Assembly (NCBI GenBank): GCA_003224085.1
Contig: QHYK01000095.1
Coordinates: 1-64,000 of the forward strand
Length of the DNA stretch: 64,000 bases
DNA from: Acidobacteriota bacterium
GTDB taxonomy: Bacteria; Acidobacteriota; Terriglobia; Acidiferrales; UBA7541
Reading direction: 5' to 3'
The stretch's first letter is position 1. Each line of letters begins with the position of its first letter. The notes below the pieces were generated by a model. The model was given only the letters and a program-made list of their open reading frames with translations, searched no databases and was not told the DNA's origin. Below are positions 1-8,800 of the stretch, piece after piece. The position numbers were made by a program, and so were the translations under genes.

Positions 1-239
1 TGAACATAGCTGAGGCCTTCATCGGGCGTGGTGGCGGGGCCGTTCGAGGCTTTTGTGGTCGAAGAAAACCACCGCTCGTTGATCCCGCCTCGGTGCGCGC
101 CGAAGGCGTACAGATCGTCAGGATGAAGTTTTAGCCGGCGTCCGGGAATCATGAAACTACGCGGCACCCAGCACGGCTCCAACCGGAGCACACCCTTGCC
201 TGCGTTGACAGCTCCCTGAACAGTCGTTCGATTCAGCAT
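1..239 (-). CDS. 5' part of an unidentified protein, cut by the window edge
   Basis: An open frame runs from ATG at 239 off the left edge, giving the first 79 residues. GGAG lies about 12 bases upstream of the ATG as a possible ribosome binding site. The protein begins MLNRTTVQGAVNAGKGVL, then a Trp/Pro/Arg-rich stretch, PGRRLKLHPDDLYAFGAHRG and a WFSSTT element. There is no signal peptide, so it is probably cytoplasmic. The conserved-looking HPDDLYAFGAHRGG and GGINERW segments suggest a real enzyme, but I cannot name the family from this much. A sugar-phosphate isomerase or cupin-type protein is possible and not supported by any catalytic motif seen here. Confidence 0.6.
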   Translation of the reverse strand, partial: MLNRTTVQGAVNAGKGVLRLEPCWVPRSFMIPGRRLKLHPDDLYAFGAHRGGINERWFSSTTKASNGPATTPDEGLSYV

Positions 240-306
240 TCTCGGTAATCTCCTAGCCGCTCATTTTGCGGTGTGGCAAAACGTTAGCCTGCAGCGATTC
301 GGCTCC

Positions 307-1887
307 TCAGTGCTCTAATCCGATCCCAAAGGAATAGAGGACGTTATCGTGATCCGTAAAAAACGCGTGACTGTCGCCTACGGAAACACCGGACAGATCC
401 GCGTAGCTAGGGATCTCATCCTTGCTGGAATAGAGTTCCGCCCCGGTCGCGGCATTCAGTACAAACAGCTTGGCGTGAGTTGAGGGGTTGCCGCCGGACA
501 GAGCGATCACAACGCCATTGGCGATCCGTGGCGGCGCTGGATTCACCATGTCCTCGGAGACCCATACGGGGTTGAGAGCGAACTTGCCATCGATTTCGGC
601 GATTTTGAATGCCACGACCCCACCGTGCGTAGTGGGACCATTCAGCTTGACGGCGCTGTCATTCAGGGTGATGCCGGTAGAGATAGAGGCGAATGCCCAG
701 AATGTGCCTTCCTTATCCTGCCAAATTGCGAACCCATCCCAGTCGTGCTTTTCGCCAGCCTTGGCGACGGGAGGCGTTTCGAACAGCGGGGTGTGGTGAT
801 CCGCGCCGCCCAGCGACGCGGCGTCCAGAAGGGCTAGACTCCCATCTTTTCCGGGGGCCACCACCAACTGCTTTTCCTTGTACGTGAAAGTCGCTGGAGA
901 AACGCTCTCGTAGCTGGCCATTCCGCCGGCGGGAGTGTACCAGTCCGCAATTTTCATGTCTTTAGCGACCGAGACCACGCTGCCGGCATAGACGCCGGAA
1001 TTTGAATCCGAGGTTCCGGCGCCGGTGACGACAATCGAGTTGCCGTCGGGTGTGATTGCCGGACCGGTGAGCGCGAGAGGACGGACCTGCCGGGATGGAT
1101 AGCTCGCGACCGTGTAGTCGGGTGAAGCCAAGTTGATCGCCCACAGACCGTTGGGCACGCCGCCACAGCCGTGGCCGGTTGCGGTGTAGATCATTTTGTC
1201 TTCGAAGTTCAAGCCGAACGGGCTTGCGTCCGCGGCCGGGAGAAATTTCACGGGAGGCGCGAAATCAGCGCCGGTGGTCATCACCTGCTCGTGGAGCATA
1301 CCGTCCGGGGTCAACACGTAGATGCCCTTCAACCTGAAGTATCCTCCTCCCGGCGCGACGCCGAGGCGGCGCTCATTGGGCGCCGCCGGGGGTGCCTCAG
1401 GTGGCCTCGCAGTACCTGGAACGCGCCGCCGCCGGGCGTTGAAATTGATTACCATCGGCGGCTCCATCAGTATCGGCAGGCTGGAGACGGCGCATCCCGG
1501 CGCAGGCCTGGAGGATGACTTGAACTCCTTCGTCCAAACCATCGAACCCAACTCCGAGTCCACGGCGTAGAGGGTGTCCGCGGAACTCCAATACACGATG
1601 TCTTTGAAGCCCTGAGCATTGATCAGGCGGCCTGCCAGTAGCGGCTCGCTGAAGGACCGCGCCTCCTTCGACGGTTGCCCGAGCTTGATCTTCCACAGGA
1701 ATTTGAACTTGGCGCCGGTGTTCTCCGGGGTGAGGTCTATTTCGCCCTTTTGCCAGCCAGTCTGTCCCGCGTCTGCACCGGTCAATCTCCAGTCGCCGCT
1801 CTGTTCCTGAGCAACGGCCGCAGCGGCAAAAAGAAAGCCCCCGGCACAACACGCCCCGATTGTCCACCCTAAGATTTTTTTCTTCAC
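307..1887 (-). CDS. Secreted PQQ-like beta-propeller protein, paralogue 1
   Basis: This predicts a 526-residue exported protein. A Sec signal (VKKKILGW, then a Gly/Ala-rich hydrophobic core ending AVAQ) is followed by repeats typical of PQQ-dependent dehydrogenase-like propellers: DTLYAVDSELGSMVWTKEF near the N-terminus, GGVPNGLWAINL in the middle and LFVLNAATGAELYSS near the end. I place the start at GTG 1887, which begins the signal peptide and has GGGG upstream; TTG 1902 and GTG 1893 are alternatives. It lies just downstream of a paralogue of almost the same length on the same strand, so the two are probably co-transcribed. Quinone binding is not shown by the sequence; many relatives are only structural propellers. 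A periplasmic or surface oxidoreductase or scaffold role is inferred. Confidence 0.82.
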   Translation of the reverse strand: MKKKILGWTIGACCAGGFLFAAAAVAQEQSGDWRLTGADAGQTGWQKGEIDLTPENTGAKFKFLWKIKLGQPSKEARSFSEPLLAGRLINAQGFKDIVYWSSADTLYAVDSELGSMVWTKEFKSSSRPAPGCAVSSLPILMEPPMVINFNARRRRVPGTARPPEAPPAAPNERRLGVAPGGGYFRLKGIYVLTPDGMLHEQVMTTGADFAPPVKFLPAADASPFGLNFEDKMIYTATGHGCGGVPNGLWAINLASPDYTVASYPSRQVRPLALTGPAITPDGNSIVVTGAGTSDSNSGVYAGSVVSVAKDMKIADWYTPAGGMASYESVSPATFTYKEKQLVVAPGKDGSLALLDAASLGGADHHTPLFETPPVAKAGEKHDWDGFAIWQDKEGTFWAFASISTGITLNDSAVKLNGPTTHGGVVAFKIAEIDGKFALNPVWVSEDMVNPAPPRIANGVVIALSGGNPSTHAKLFVLNAATGAELYSSKDEIPSYADLSGVSVGDSHAFFTDHDNVLYSFGIGLEH

Positions 1888-1941
1888 GTCCACAATCCCC
1901 AATCCGTTTCCGCTAAACCGCCAGACGAACGCATGCTGAAT

Positions 1942-3531
1942 CTATTTCAGTCCGAAGCAATAGATCGTTCCGTCGAATGTGCCGAACATGACCTTGTCGT
2001 CGGCGACAGATGGGCCCGCCTGGTGAAGGAACGACGTGACCTGCTCGCCACTCGAGTAGAGTTCCTTGCCGGTCATGGCATCCAGCGCATACAGCTTCGC
2101 GGGAACGGAGTGATTGACCCGTTCCTCCGCGCTGAACAGTCCGCCCACCGCATCGTTGGCCTGCATGGTGTATTCGCCGGCCGCCAGGACGAACACTACG
2201 CCGTTGACAATAATGGGAGGCTCGGAAGTGAGCATGTCTCGCGATTGCCAGGCTGGAACGAGTTGCGTCCTGCCGTCCTTTTCCTCCAGCTTGAAGGCAA
2301 CGACTCCGCCGTTCGGCGTTGATCCGTAGGACTTCGGAAATTTCACCGCAGTTTCACCACCGGTCGGACCCAGTACCCAACGTGTGCCCTTTTTGTCTTC
2401 CCAACTGGCGAGGCTCCCCCAGGTACCTTCCTTCTGAAAATTCACGTTCTTGTTGGAGATGAGTTCGCTGCGGAATAAGGGTGTCAGGTGATCGGCGCCG
2501 CCCAAGGACTCGCTGTCGAGGACGAAATAGCGGCCTTCCTTGCCGGAAGCGACGATGAGCTCCCGCCCTTTGTAGGGAAAAACCACGGGTGTGACGTTCA
2601 TGTCCAGGTCTCGCCGCGAGAGCCAGACGTGATTACTGGGTGAGTAATAGTCCTTGAGGGTTAACTGGTCATTCGAAAATGTGAACGCCTCGACGCTCGT
2701 GGAGAGCTTTCCGGCGGCGGCATCGTAGGGACCATCGCCGGACTCAAAGTAGATCGTTCCATCCGAGCCTACCGCGGGTCCGGCCGTGCCCCACAAGCCC
2801 GCCTGGGGCGGGGTGGACACGGTAACCTTCCGGTTGTCGAGATTGACAGCGTAGAGGGCATTGGGCACGCCGCCGCAACCCTGACCGGTGACCGTGTAGA
2901 GCACGTTCTTGACCAGGTTCAGTCCGTAAGGTTTGCCGTAGGGCAAGGGAAGGACCTGAATCGGCGGGTCGGTATCGCTGCCGGTGGACAGGTCCATGAT
3001 GCGCAGGTAACCATCGCTGGTGAGCACATATAAGCGCCTGGCAGGCGCGTCCATCGGAGAGACCACCGGAGTGGCAGTCAGTGCGTTGGTGCAGATAAAG
3101 CCGGCGCCTTCGCCTGGCTCCTGCGGCTTCTCGGATGACCACTTCAGCTTGGTCTGCCAGATTACTTTCCCGGTTTCCGCATCAAGGGCGAAAACGTCGT
3201 TCGACGCTCCCGCGAGAATGGCGACGGTTCGGGCGCCGTCCGCAGTCTTTACGCCGGAAACGATCAATGGTTCCCGGAACGACTGCATCCCCATTGTTTT
3301 GCTCTCAACTCTTGTTTTCCAGAGCAGTTGCAGCTTGCGCGCGTTTTTCGTGGTGATCTTCGACTCGCCGCGCTGCCAGGCGTCACGCGCCGCGTCCGCG
3401 CTGCTGGTGAGCCACTCGGCAGTAGATTGGCCGTACGCCGGGCTTAGCACCACTAGCGCACATCCGACAAGACAAATCGCCCGCAAGACCCTCAAGCCGT
3501 GCGTGCTGCTCAAACCGCTATGGAGAGACAT
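1942..3531 (-). CDS. Secreted PQQ-like beta-propeller protein, paralogue 2
   Basis: This 529-residue paralogue of the downstream propeller shares the element order: a WLTSSADAARDAWQRGES start after the signal peptide, DVFALDAETGKVIWQTKLKW, GYLRIMDLSTGSDT, a GQGCGGVPNALYAVNL segment, VLDSESLGGADHLTPLF, and ALDAMTGKELYSSGEQ near the C-terminus. The leader (VLRAICLVGCALVVLSPAYGQ) is a Sec signal. The start is ATG 3531. No strong ribosome binding site is visible. The gap to paralogue 1 is about 50 bases, consistent with an operon made by tandem duplication. Ligand and reaction cannot be read from the sequence; PQQ or other quinone binding is a family-level possibility only. Confidence 0.85.
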   Translation of the reverse strand: MSLHSGLSSTHGLRVLRAICLVGCALVVLSPAYGQSTAEWLTSSADAARDAWQRGESKITTKNARKLQLLWKTRVESKTMGMQSFREPLIVSGVKTADGARTVAILAGASNDVFALDAETGKVIWQTKLKWSSEKPQEPGEGAGFICTNALTATPVVSPMDAPARRLYVLTSDGYLRIMDLSTGSDTDPPIQVLPLPYGKPYGLNLVKNVLYTVTGQGCGGVPNALYAVNLDNRKVTVSTPPQAGLWGTAGPAVGSDGTIYFESGDGPYDAAAGKLSTSVEAFTFSNDQLTLKDYYSPSNHVWLSRRDLDMNVTPVVFPYKGRELIVASGKEGRYFVLDSESLGGADHLTPLFRSELISNKNVNFQKEGTWGSLASWEDKKGTRWVLGPTGGETAVKFPKSYGSTPNGGVVAFKLEEKDGRTQLVPAWQSRDMLTSEPPIIVNGVVFVLAAGEYTMQANDAVGGLFSAEERVNHSVPAKLYALDAMTGKELYSSGEQVTSFLHQAGPSVADDKVMFGTFDGTIYCFGLK

Positions 3532-3824
3532 GAAGCTGACACCCTCCGGTAGAAGACTGCGCTCTCTGAAATCCGGGAGTGGCTCCCGCTTGCTGACTCA
3601 AACGAGAGTGGCGCTCACCTGCCACCGCCTGGTAAGGATGTGCTCCTCAGAATCGGGGAATGAGACGGCTCATTCGCGAGCAGAATACTAGTCGCCGCGT
3701 TCGACATCTGTCAATGAAATGCGGCCCGGATTTCGAGAGGTTTATGTTCCTTGGGAGTGATACTCGGAAGTATGATCACCCAAGAAATCTGCTCGCTCAG
3801 GACAGCAGGAAGAGACTTGCTTCT

Positions 3825-4621
3825 ATGCCGTGTTTGCCCGTTTCGTTTCTGTGCTGCCTGCTCTTTTTGATGGCGATCGCCACAGGCTGTTCCCCAAATT
3901 CCAGGAAAAACTGCGCCGCCGGAGCAAGTGCAAGAGGCTGCCGCTCCCGCGTATCAGGTTGATCCGCTCACGGCCGGATCTATCTCGGGAATATTCGGGA
4001 ATGATTCGCTATATCGGCAAAAGGCCCTTGCCGAAGAAAATTGACATGAGCGGAGATCCCGCGTGCGTCGAAGCCCATCACGGAAACGCGTTGGATGAGT
4101 CTTTGGTTGTGTCATCCAGGGGCGGGTTGGCTAACGCCTTCGTATATGTGAAATCCGGGCTGGAGGGAAAAACCTTTGCGACGCCCTCAACGCCGGTTGC
4201 GATTGATCAGAATGGGTGCTGGTTCAGGCCGCGCGTTCTTGGTATTCAGACGAACCAGGCCCTGCAGATTTACGAAATCCGATCCGGTCACGCACAGTAT
4301 TCACCCATGGCGCAGATCAACCGGGAGTGGAACCATAATCAGGGAGCGGGAGAGCCGCCGCTTGCCCGAAAGTTCGCCGGCCGGAGGTCATGATCCACGT
4401 GAAGTGCAATATTCATAGCTGGATGCGGGCTTTCATCGGTGTCGTGGATAATCCTTGTTTCGCCGTGTCCGGCGAAGACGGCTGCTGCCGCATCGGAAAC
4501 CTGCCGCCCGGCACCTACACCGTCGCGATATGCAAGAAAAACTGGGAATGCAGGAGCACCAGGTAACGGTGGCTCCGCATCGAACACGCAGGCGGACGTT
4601 AAGTTCAAGGGGACGAATTGA
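3825..4621 (+). pseudogene. Cupredoxin-like lipoprotein broken by about seven frameshifts
   Basis: No frame is open across the region, yet consecutive protein segments can be followed by changing frame. A lipoprotein leader starts at ATG 3825 (LLFLMAIATGC). The frame shifts near 3900 to PGKTAPPEQVQEAAAPAYQV, near 4000 to RYIGKRPLPKKIDMSGDPAC and GGLANAFVYVKSGLEGKTF, near 4270 to TKSDPVTHSIHP, near 4303 to MAQINREWNHNQGAG, near 4385 to VMIHVKCNIHSWMRAF and GNLPPGTYTVAI, near 4540 to QEKLGMQEHQVTVAPH, and near 4575 to NTQADVKFKGTN and a stop at 4619-4621. THSIHP plus CNIHSWM fit a type 1 copper site with the short C-x2-H-x2-M loop known from amicyanin. The stop shares one base with the next start (TGATG). 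Either recent decay or sequencing or assembly error could explain it; both neighbours are intact. Confidence 0.8.
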
Positions 4622-5688
4622 TGCGCAAGAGATTTTTCATATTGCTGGTATTTGGTGTTTGCCTGGCTCTGGCAGGCTGCAACTCCGCGAAACCGCCGGC
4701 CAGCCCTGCTCCGGAGACCGCTGCCGAATCTTCGGCTCCTCGGATTTACGTGACCAACGAAGTGTCGGGCGATCTCAGCGTGATTGACTCCGGCACCCGC
4801 AAGGTCATCGCTACGGTTCCGCTGGGTAAACGCCCGCGTGGGATTCACGCCAGCCCCGACCAAAAGACTTTGTACGTTGCGTTGAGCGGTTCGCCGATGG
4901 CTGGCCCTGATGTGGACGAAAGCACGCTGCCGCCGCCCGACAAGAGCGCAGACGGTATCGGAGTTTTCAGTGTGGCGCAGAACAAGATGATTCGCGTTCT
5001 GCCCGGAGGGTCAGATCCGGAGAACTTTGATGTCAGCAAAGACGGCAAACAGCTTTTAATTTCGAATGAAGACACGTCGGCGGTGAGCATCGTTGACATC
5101 GCCTCGGGGACGGTGCTGAAGACGATCAAGATAGGCGGTCAGCCCGAAGGAGTTCGGGTCGCCCCGGATGGAAAGCGGGTGTTTATTACGTCTGAAGAGG
5201 ATGGCACCATCGCCGTGCTCGATCTCGCGGCGGGCCACATTATCTCCACCTTCAAGGTTGGGCATCGTCCGCGCTCGATCGCATTCATGCCTGACGGTTC
5301 TCGTGCCTACGTCAACGCCGAAAATGACGGGACGGTCGTTCTGGTGGACGCCGTGAAGTTCAAGACGTTGAAGACGATCCCTCTCGGTAAACCCGGCGTG
5401 ATCAAACCGATGGCTGTGCTGCTTTCACCCGACGCGACCAGGCTGTATGTCAGCACGGGCCGCGGGCAGCAGGTCTTCACGGTTGACACGGCGACTCAGA
5501 CCGTTCTCGGTTCGGTGACAGTGGGTAAGCGTCCGTGGGGCATCGCTCTCTCGCCGGACGCGAAGACTCTCTACTCGGCCAACGGGCCGTCGAATAACAT
5601 TTCGGTAGTGAATCTTGCCGACAACACAGTGGCCGCAACGATTCCAGCCGGGACTGGGCCATGGGGCGTAATTGTTTTGCCGCGATAG
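4621..5688 (+). CDS. YVTN-family beta-propeller lipoprotein
   Basis: This is a 355-residue protein with a lipoprotein signal (LVFGVCLALAGC lipobox, mature Cys about residue 20) followed by at least six YVTN-type repeats: IYVTNEVSGDLSVIDSGTRK, LLISNEDTSAVSIVDIASG, VFITSEEDGTIAVLDLAAG, AYVNAENDGTVVLVDAVKF, LYVSTGRGQQVFTVDTATQ and LYSANGPSNNISVVNLADN. These form a circular propeller that usually acts as a cell-surface or periplasmic binding scaffold. The ATG at 4621 overlaps the stop of the broken cupredoxin gene by one base, so translation was probably coupled to it. Loss of that partner may lower expression. No enzymatic residues are recognised. Confidence 0.88.
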   Translation: MRKRFFILLVFGVCLALAGCNSAKPPASPAPETAAESSAPRIYVTNEVSGDLSVIDSGTRKVIATVPLGKRPRGIHASPDQKTLYVALSGSPMAGPDVDESTLPPPDKSADGIGVFSVAQNKMIRVLPGGSDPENFDVSKDGKQLLISNEDTSAVSIVDIASGTVLKTIKIGGQPEGVRVAPDGKRVFITSEEDGTIAVLDLAAGHIISTFKVGHRPRSIAFMPDGSRAYVNAENDGTVVLVDAVKFKTLKTIPLGKPGVIKPMAVLLSPDATRLYVSTGRGQQVFTVDTATQTVLGSVTVGKRPWGIALSPDAKTLYSANGPSNNISVVNLADNTVAATIPAGTGPWGVIVLPR

Positions 5689-5712
5689 CCATTGCGGCAA
5701 CCGACATGAAAA

Positions 5713-5726
5713 TTGAGACGTCTCAA
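5713..5726. promoter_or_regulatory. 14-bp perfect palindrome, candidate operator
   Basis: TTGAGACGTCTCAA reads the same on both strands. It lies between the propeller gene and the large haem protein gene, 95 bases before the latter's ATG. About 15 bases further on, GGAACT and AGTTCC form a second small inverted repeat around 5740-5765 that includes TATATA. The core AGACGTCT recurs at 10322-10329, beyond the far end of the same large gene. A dimeric repressor or activator site is the likeliest reading, but no regulator gene is adjacent. Confidence 0.35.
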
Positions 5727-5820
5727 AAAGTTGTGCCTGCGGGAACTCCGATCGGTATATAGTTCCTGACGGCCTTGAGATCACATTCGGCCCCCCAAAG
5801 GCCACACCCGAGGTTGAATC

Positions 5821-8800
5821 ATGGAGAGCGCACCCAGAAGTCAACGAATCGCGAGCTGGGCCGTCGTTCCGCTTGCCATCCTTGCATGCACCATCGGTGC
5901 AATCGTCCACGCCGGTCAAACCGCCCCAGCCTCGGCACGGAATATCAAATTGCCCAACGCGCACCCGGGAAGCCTATACGCCCTAACCCTGGCGGTGAAG
6001 GACCTCACGCAACTACAGGGGACCGACTCCGTCAAAGTCACGGTGAACGACGCGCAGGGAGAAGTCACGTCCAAGTGGTTGCACCCCGCAGACCTCGATT
6101 TCTATCTGACGCTGCAGCCGCGGGCCGCGGGACCGGTGACGGTCAACCTGACCTCAGCTTCCGGAACGCAGACTCCGGAGATTAGCGCGACCCTCAGCAA
6201 GATTCTCCAGGGTACAGCTGCCCTGCCACGCGGTGTAGCTGACTTTAAGCGGGGCCTCATCGCTGCGGCGCCCAACGGTTCGTGGCAAAACGCCCAGCCG
6301 TTCGAACTGGGCCAGACCATATTCGGCAGCGATGACGAGCGCCCCTACGCTCCATCGAAGAGTGAAGATGGATACGCAGCGATGGTTAAGGGGTTCCAGT
6401 GGTTCCGGTTCACCTTCCACGAGGCGCAACCGCGGCTGGTTTACTTCTTGTTGAATGTGACGGATCGCGACGTGCCTTTCGACGTCGACATCTTCCGGGC
6501 GGGCCAGGACGCCGACGGACAGGCGGATGTGGTCCCATTCAACGACGGACAGTTTGTTTATCAGGTCGAGGCGACCCAGAATTATCCCGGCCTCTACAAG
6601 TTCCGCACCCGCATTCTTCAGCCGGGGCAGGAATATTACGTGCGGGTGGCGGCGAATCACCCGGCTTATCAGTTGCACACGTATCAATATCCCGTGCCGC
6701 CGAATAAAGATCCACACGATGCGGTGCGCGCAGGCATGGACTTCCTGGTCAACATGGGCGACTCCTGGCTCTCCAATACACCCCGCCGGGGAGCGATCGC
6801 CCTGCGCACTAGCATGCAGCACTCCGAAACCCAGCTCTGCATCGCCTGCCATCCGTCGCAGTTCACAACACGAGGCTATTTGAAAGCAGTGGAGAAGGGA
6901 TACGCCCCGACGCAGCGCGCAAGTCTCGAGTTTTTAACCGATCGCATCTACAACAACGCCCGACCCTTATACGGAGAACCCAACACCAACTGGGTGCGTA
7001 TCATCTACAGCGCCCGCACCGTATCGAGCCGTCTGCCCCTCATCGCTCATGCTTTTGAGCAGAACGTCACTCACGACAAACCGCGAAAGAACTTCGATCT
7101 GCCGTACGCGGAGTTTTTGAAGATCCACTACAAGGGCGTGACTGTCATGCCGGGCGACGAAGCCGACGGCTGCGAACCTGATGTGAGCCCATTCGAGATT
7201 GCGCAACAGAGCTGGCATACCTTCGACCTCGAGTACAACGAGACCCACAACCAGGAGTGGCTCGCCGAGCGCGATCATGTGGAGCAACTGGCGTTGCCCT
7301 ACGAACCGAAGAATATGATCGATCTGAATTGGAAGATCATGTTTCTTTCGGAAGTCAACCGCGAAAAATATGCCGCGCAGATTAACACCCTGATTGACAA
7401 GCTTTACGAGTATGAGACGCCCGAAGGTGGATGGCCGTATCCGTTCGACAAGACAGCCAAGACGGCAGACTTTATCTCATACAACGCGGTATTGGCCTTA
7501 GCTGAAGCCGGGCACAGACCCGAAACCGACGAACACCTCGACCGTGCGGTGAAAGCGCTGCTGGCGGCGCAACGGCCGGAGGGCAGTTGGGAAGGTGATC
7601 CGGTCTACCAGGGCTTCAACACGCCATTTAGGGCCACGCAGTTTGCTGTGATGGCGCTGTCAACCTTGTACCCCGGCACCACCAAGGCAAAAAACTGGGA
7701 TGCCGCGTACCCCCCGCCTCCCACGACTCTCGCCAAGAATGACCTGCCACTGCTTCTGCAACAGCTCGACCAGTTCTGGGATCTGGCGCCGGAGCCGGTG
7801 TTGGTCCAGATTCGCAACGTGCTGGCGGAAAGCGATCAACCGTTAGCCCGCGAAGCTGCGGCGCGCGCGCTGGGACACATGGCTGATCCGGGTGCTATGC
7901 AGGTGCTGATCAAGGGCCTCGGCGATCCCACCAAGATGGTGCAGACCAGTTCGGCGTATGCGCTTCGCATGGTGCTCTCGCGCCGGCAGGAGGCTGCGCC
8001 GGCAGGACGCAAACTGCTGGCTGCGGCGCTGGCTTCGCCCAACGCGCGCACTCGTTGGGGAGCTGCCCGACTCTTCAATCAGCATTTCCGGGATTTGACG
8101 AGCGATCCGGAGCTTCTGGCCGCCCTGGAGCGGGATCTCAACGATCCGGTGCCCTACGTTCGTTTCGAGGCCGCTGGAGGAGTATGGCGCTGGTACTACT
8201 GGCAGGTGGACCAGCAATCGGTGCGCCGCGGAACGCTGGAAGCACTCGCCACTCGATTGAACACGGAGACCGATCCGATGGTCCGCCGCGGGTTGCAGGA
8301 GAGCGTGTACAACCTGCTGGATGAAAACACCGGGTACCTCTCCGCCTGGGTGCGGGCGAGTTCCAAGGACGAAGACAAAGACCGCATCAACGCTGGCTAT
8401 GAAGCGGCGGTGCGCGACCAGGCGCAAGTACTGGCTAGAGTGCTGCGCGAGGGGACGCCTCTCGGGCGTGAGGGAATCCTGAACGCGTTGTGGGACTTCC
8501 ATATTCGTCACTACGCGCTGCCGGAACTGAAGGCAGATACAGTCTCGATCGGCCTGCCGGCGGTTCTGACCAAGTACGTGACAGGAGTGCCCGACCTGCA
8601 CCGCCCAGGCTACGAGTATCCGCCGTATCGCGAGACCGTTGACTTCAAGTACGACGTGCGTAACGGCTTCTTTCAAACGCGCATCGGCAACGACAGCGAT
8701 CTGATTCACTTCTTCAAGAGTTCTGGGCCGGAGTTGGAAGACGCTCTGCTGGCGTGCCTCAAAGACGCCAATGACTCGATGAAGATCGAGGTTCTGAAGG

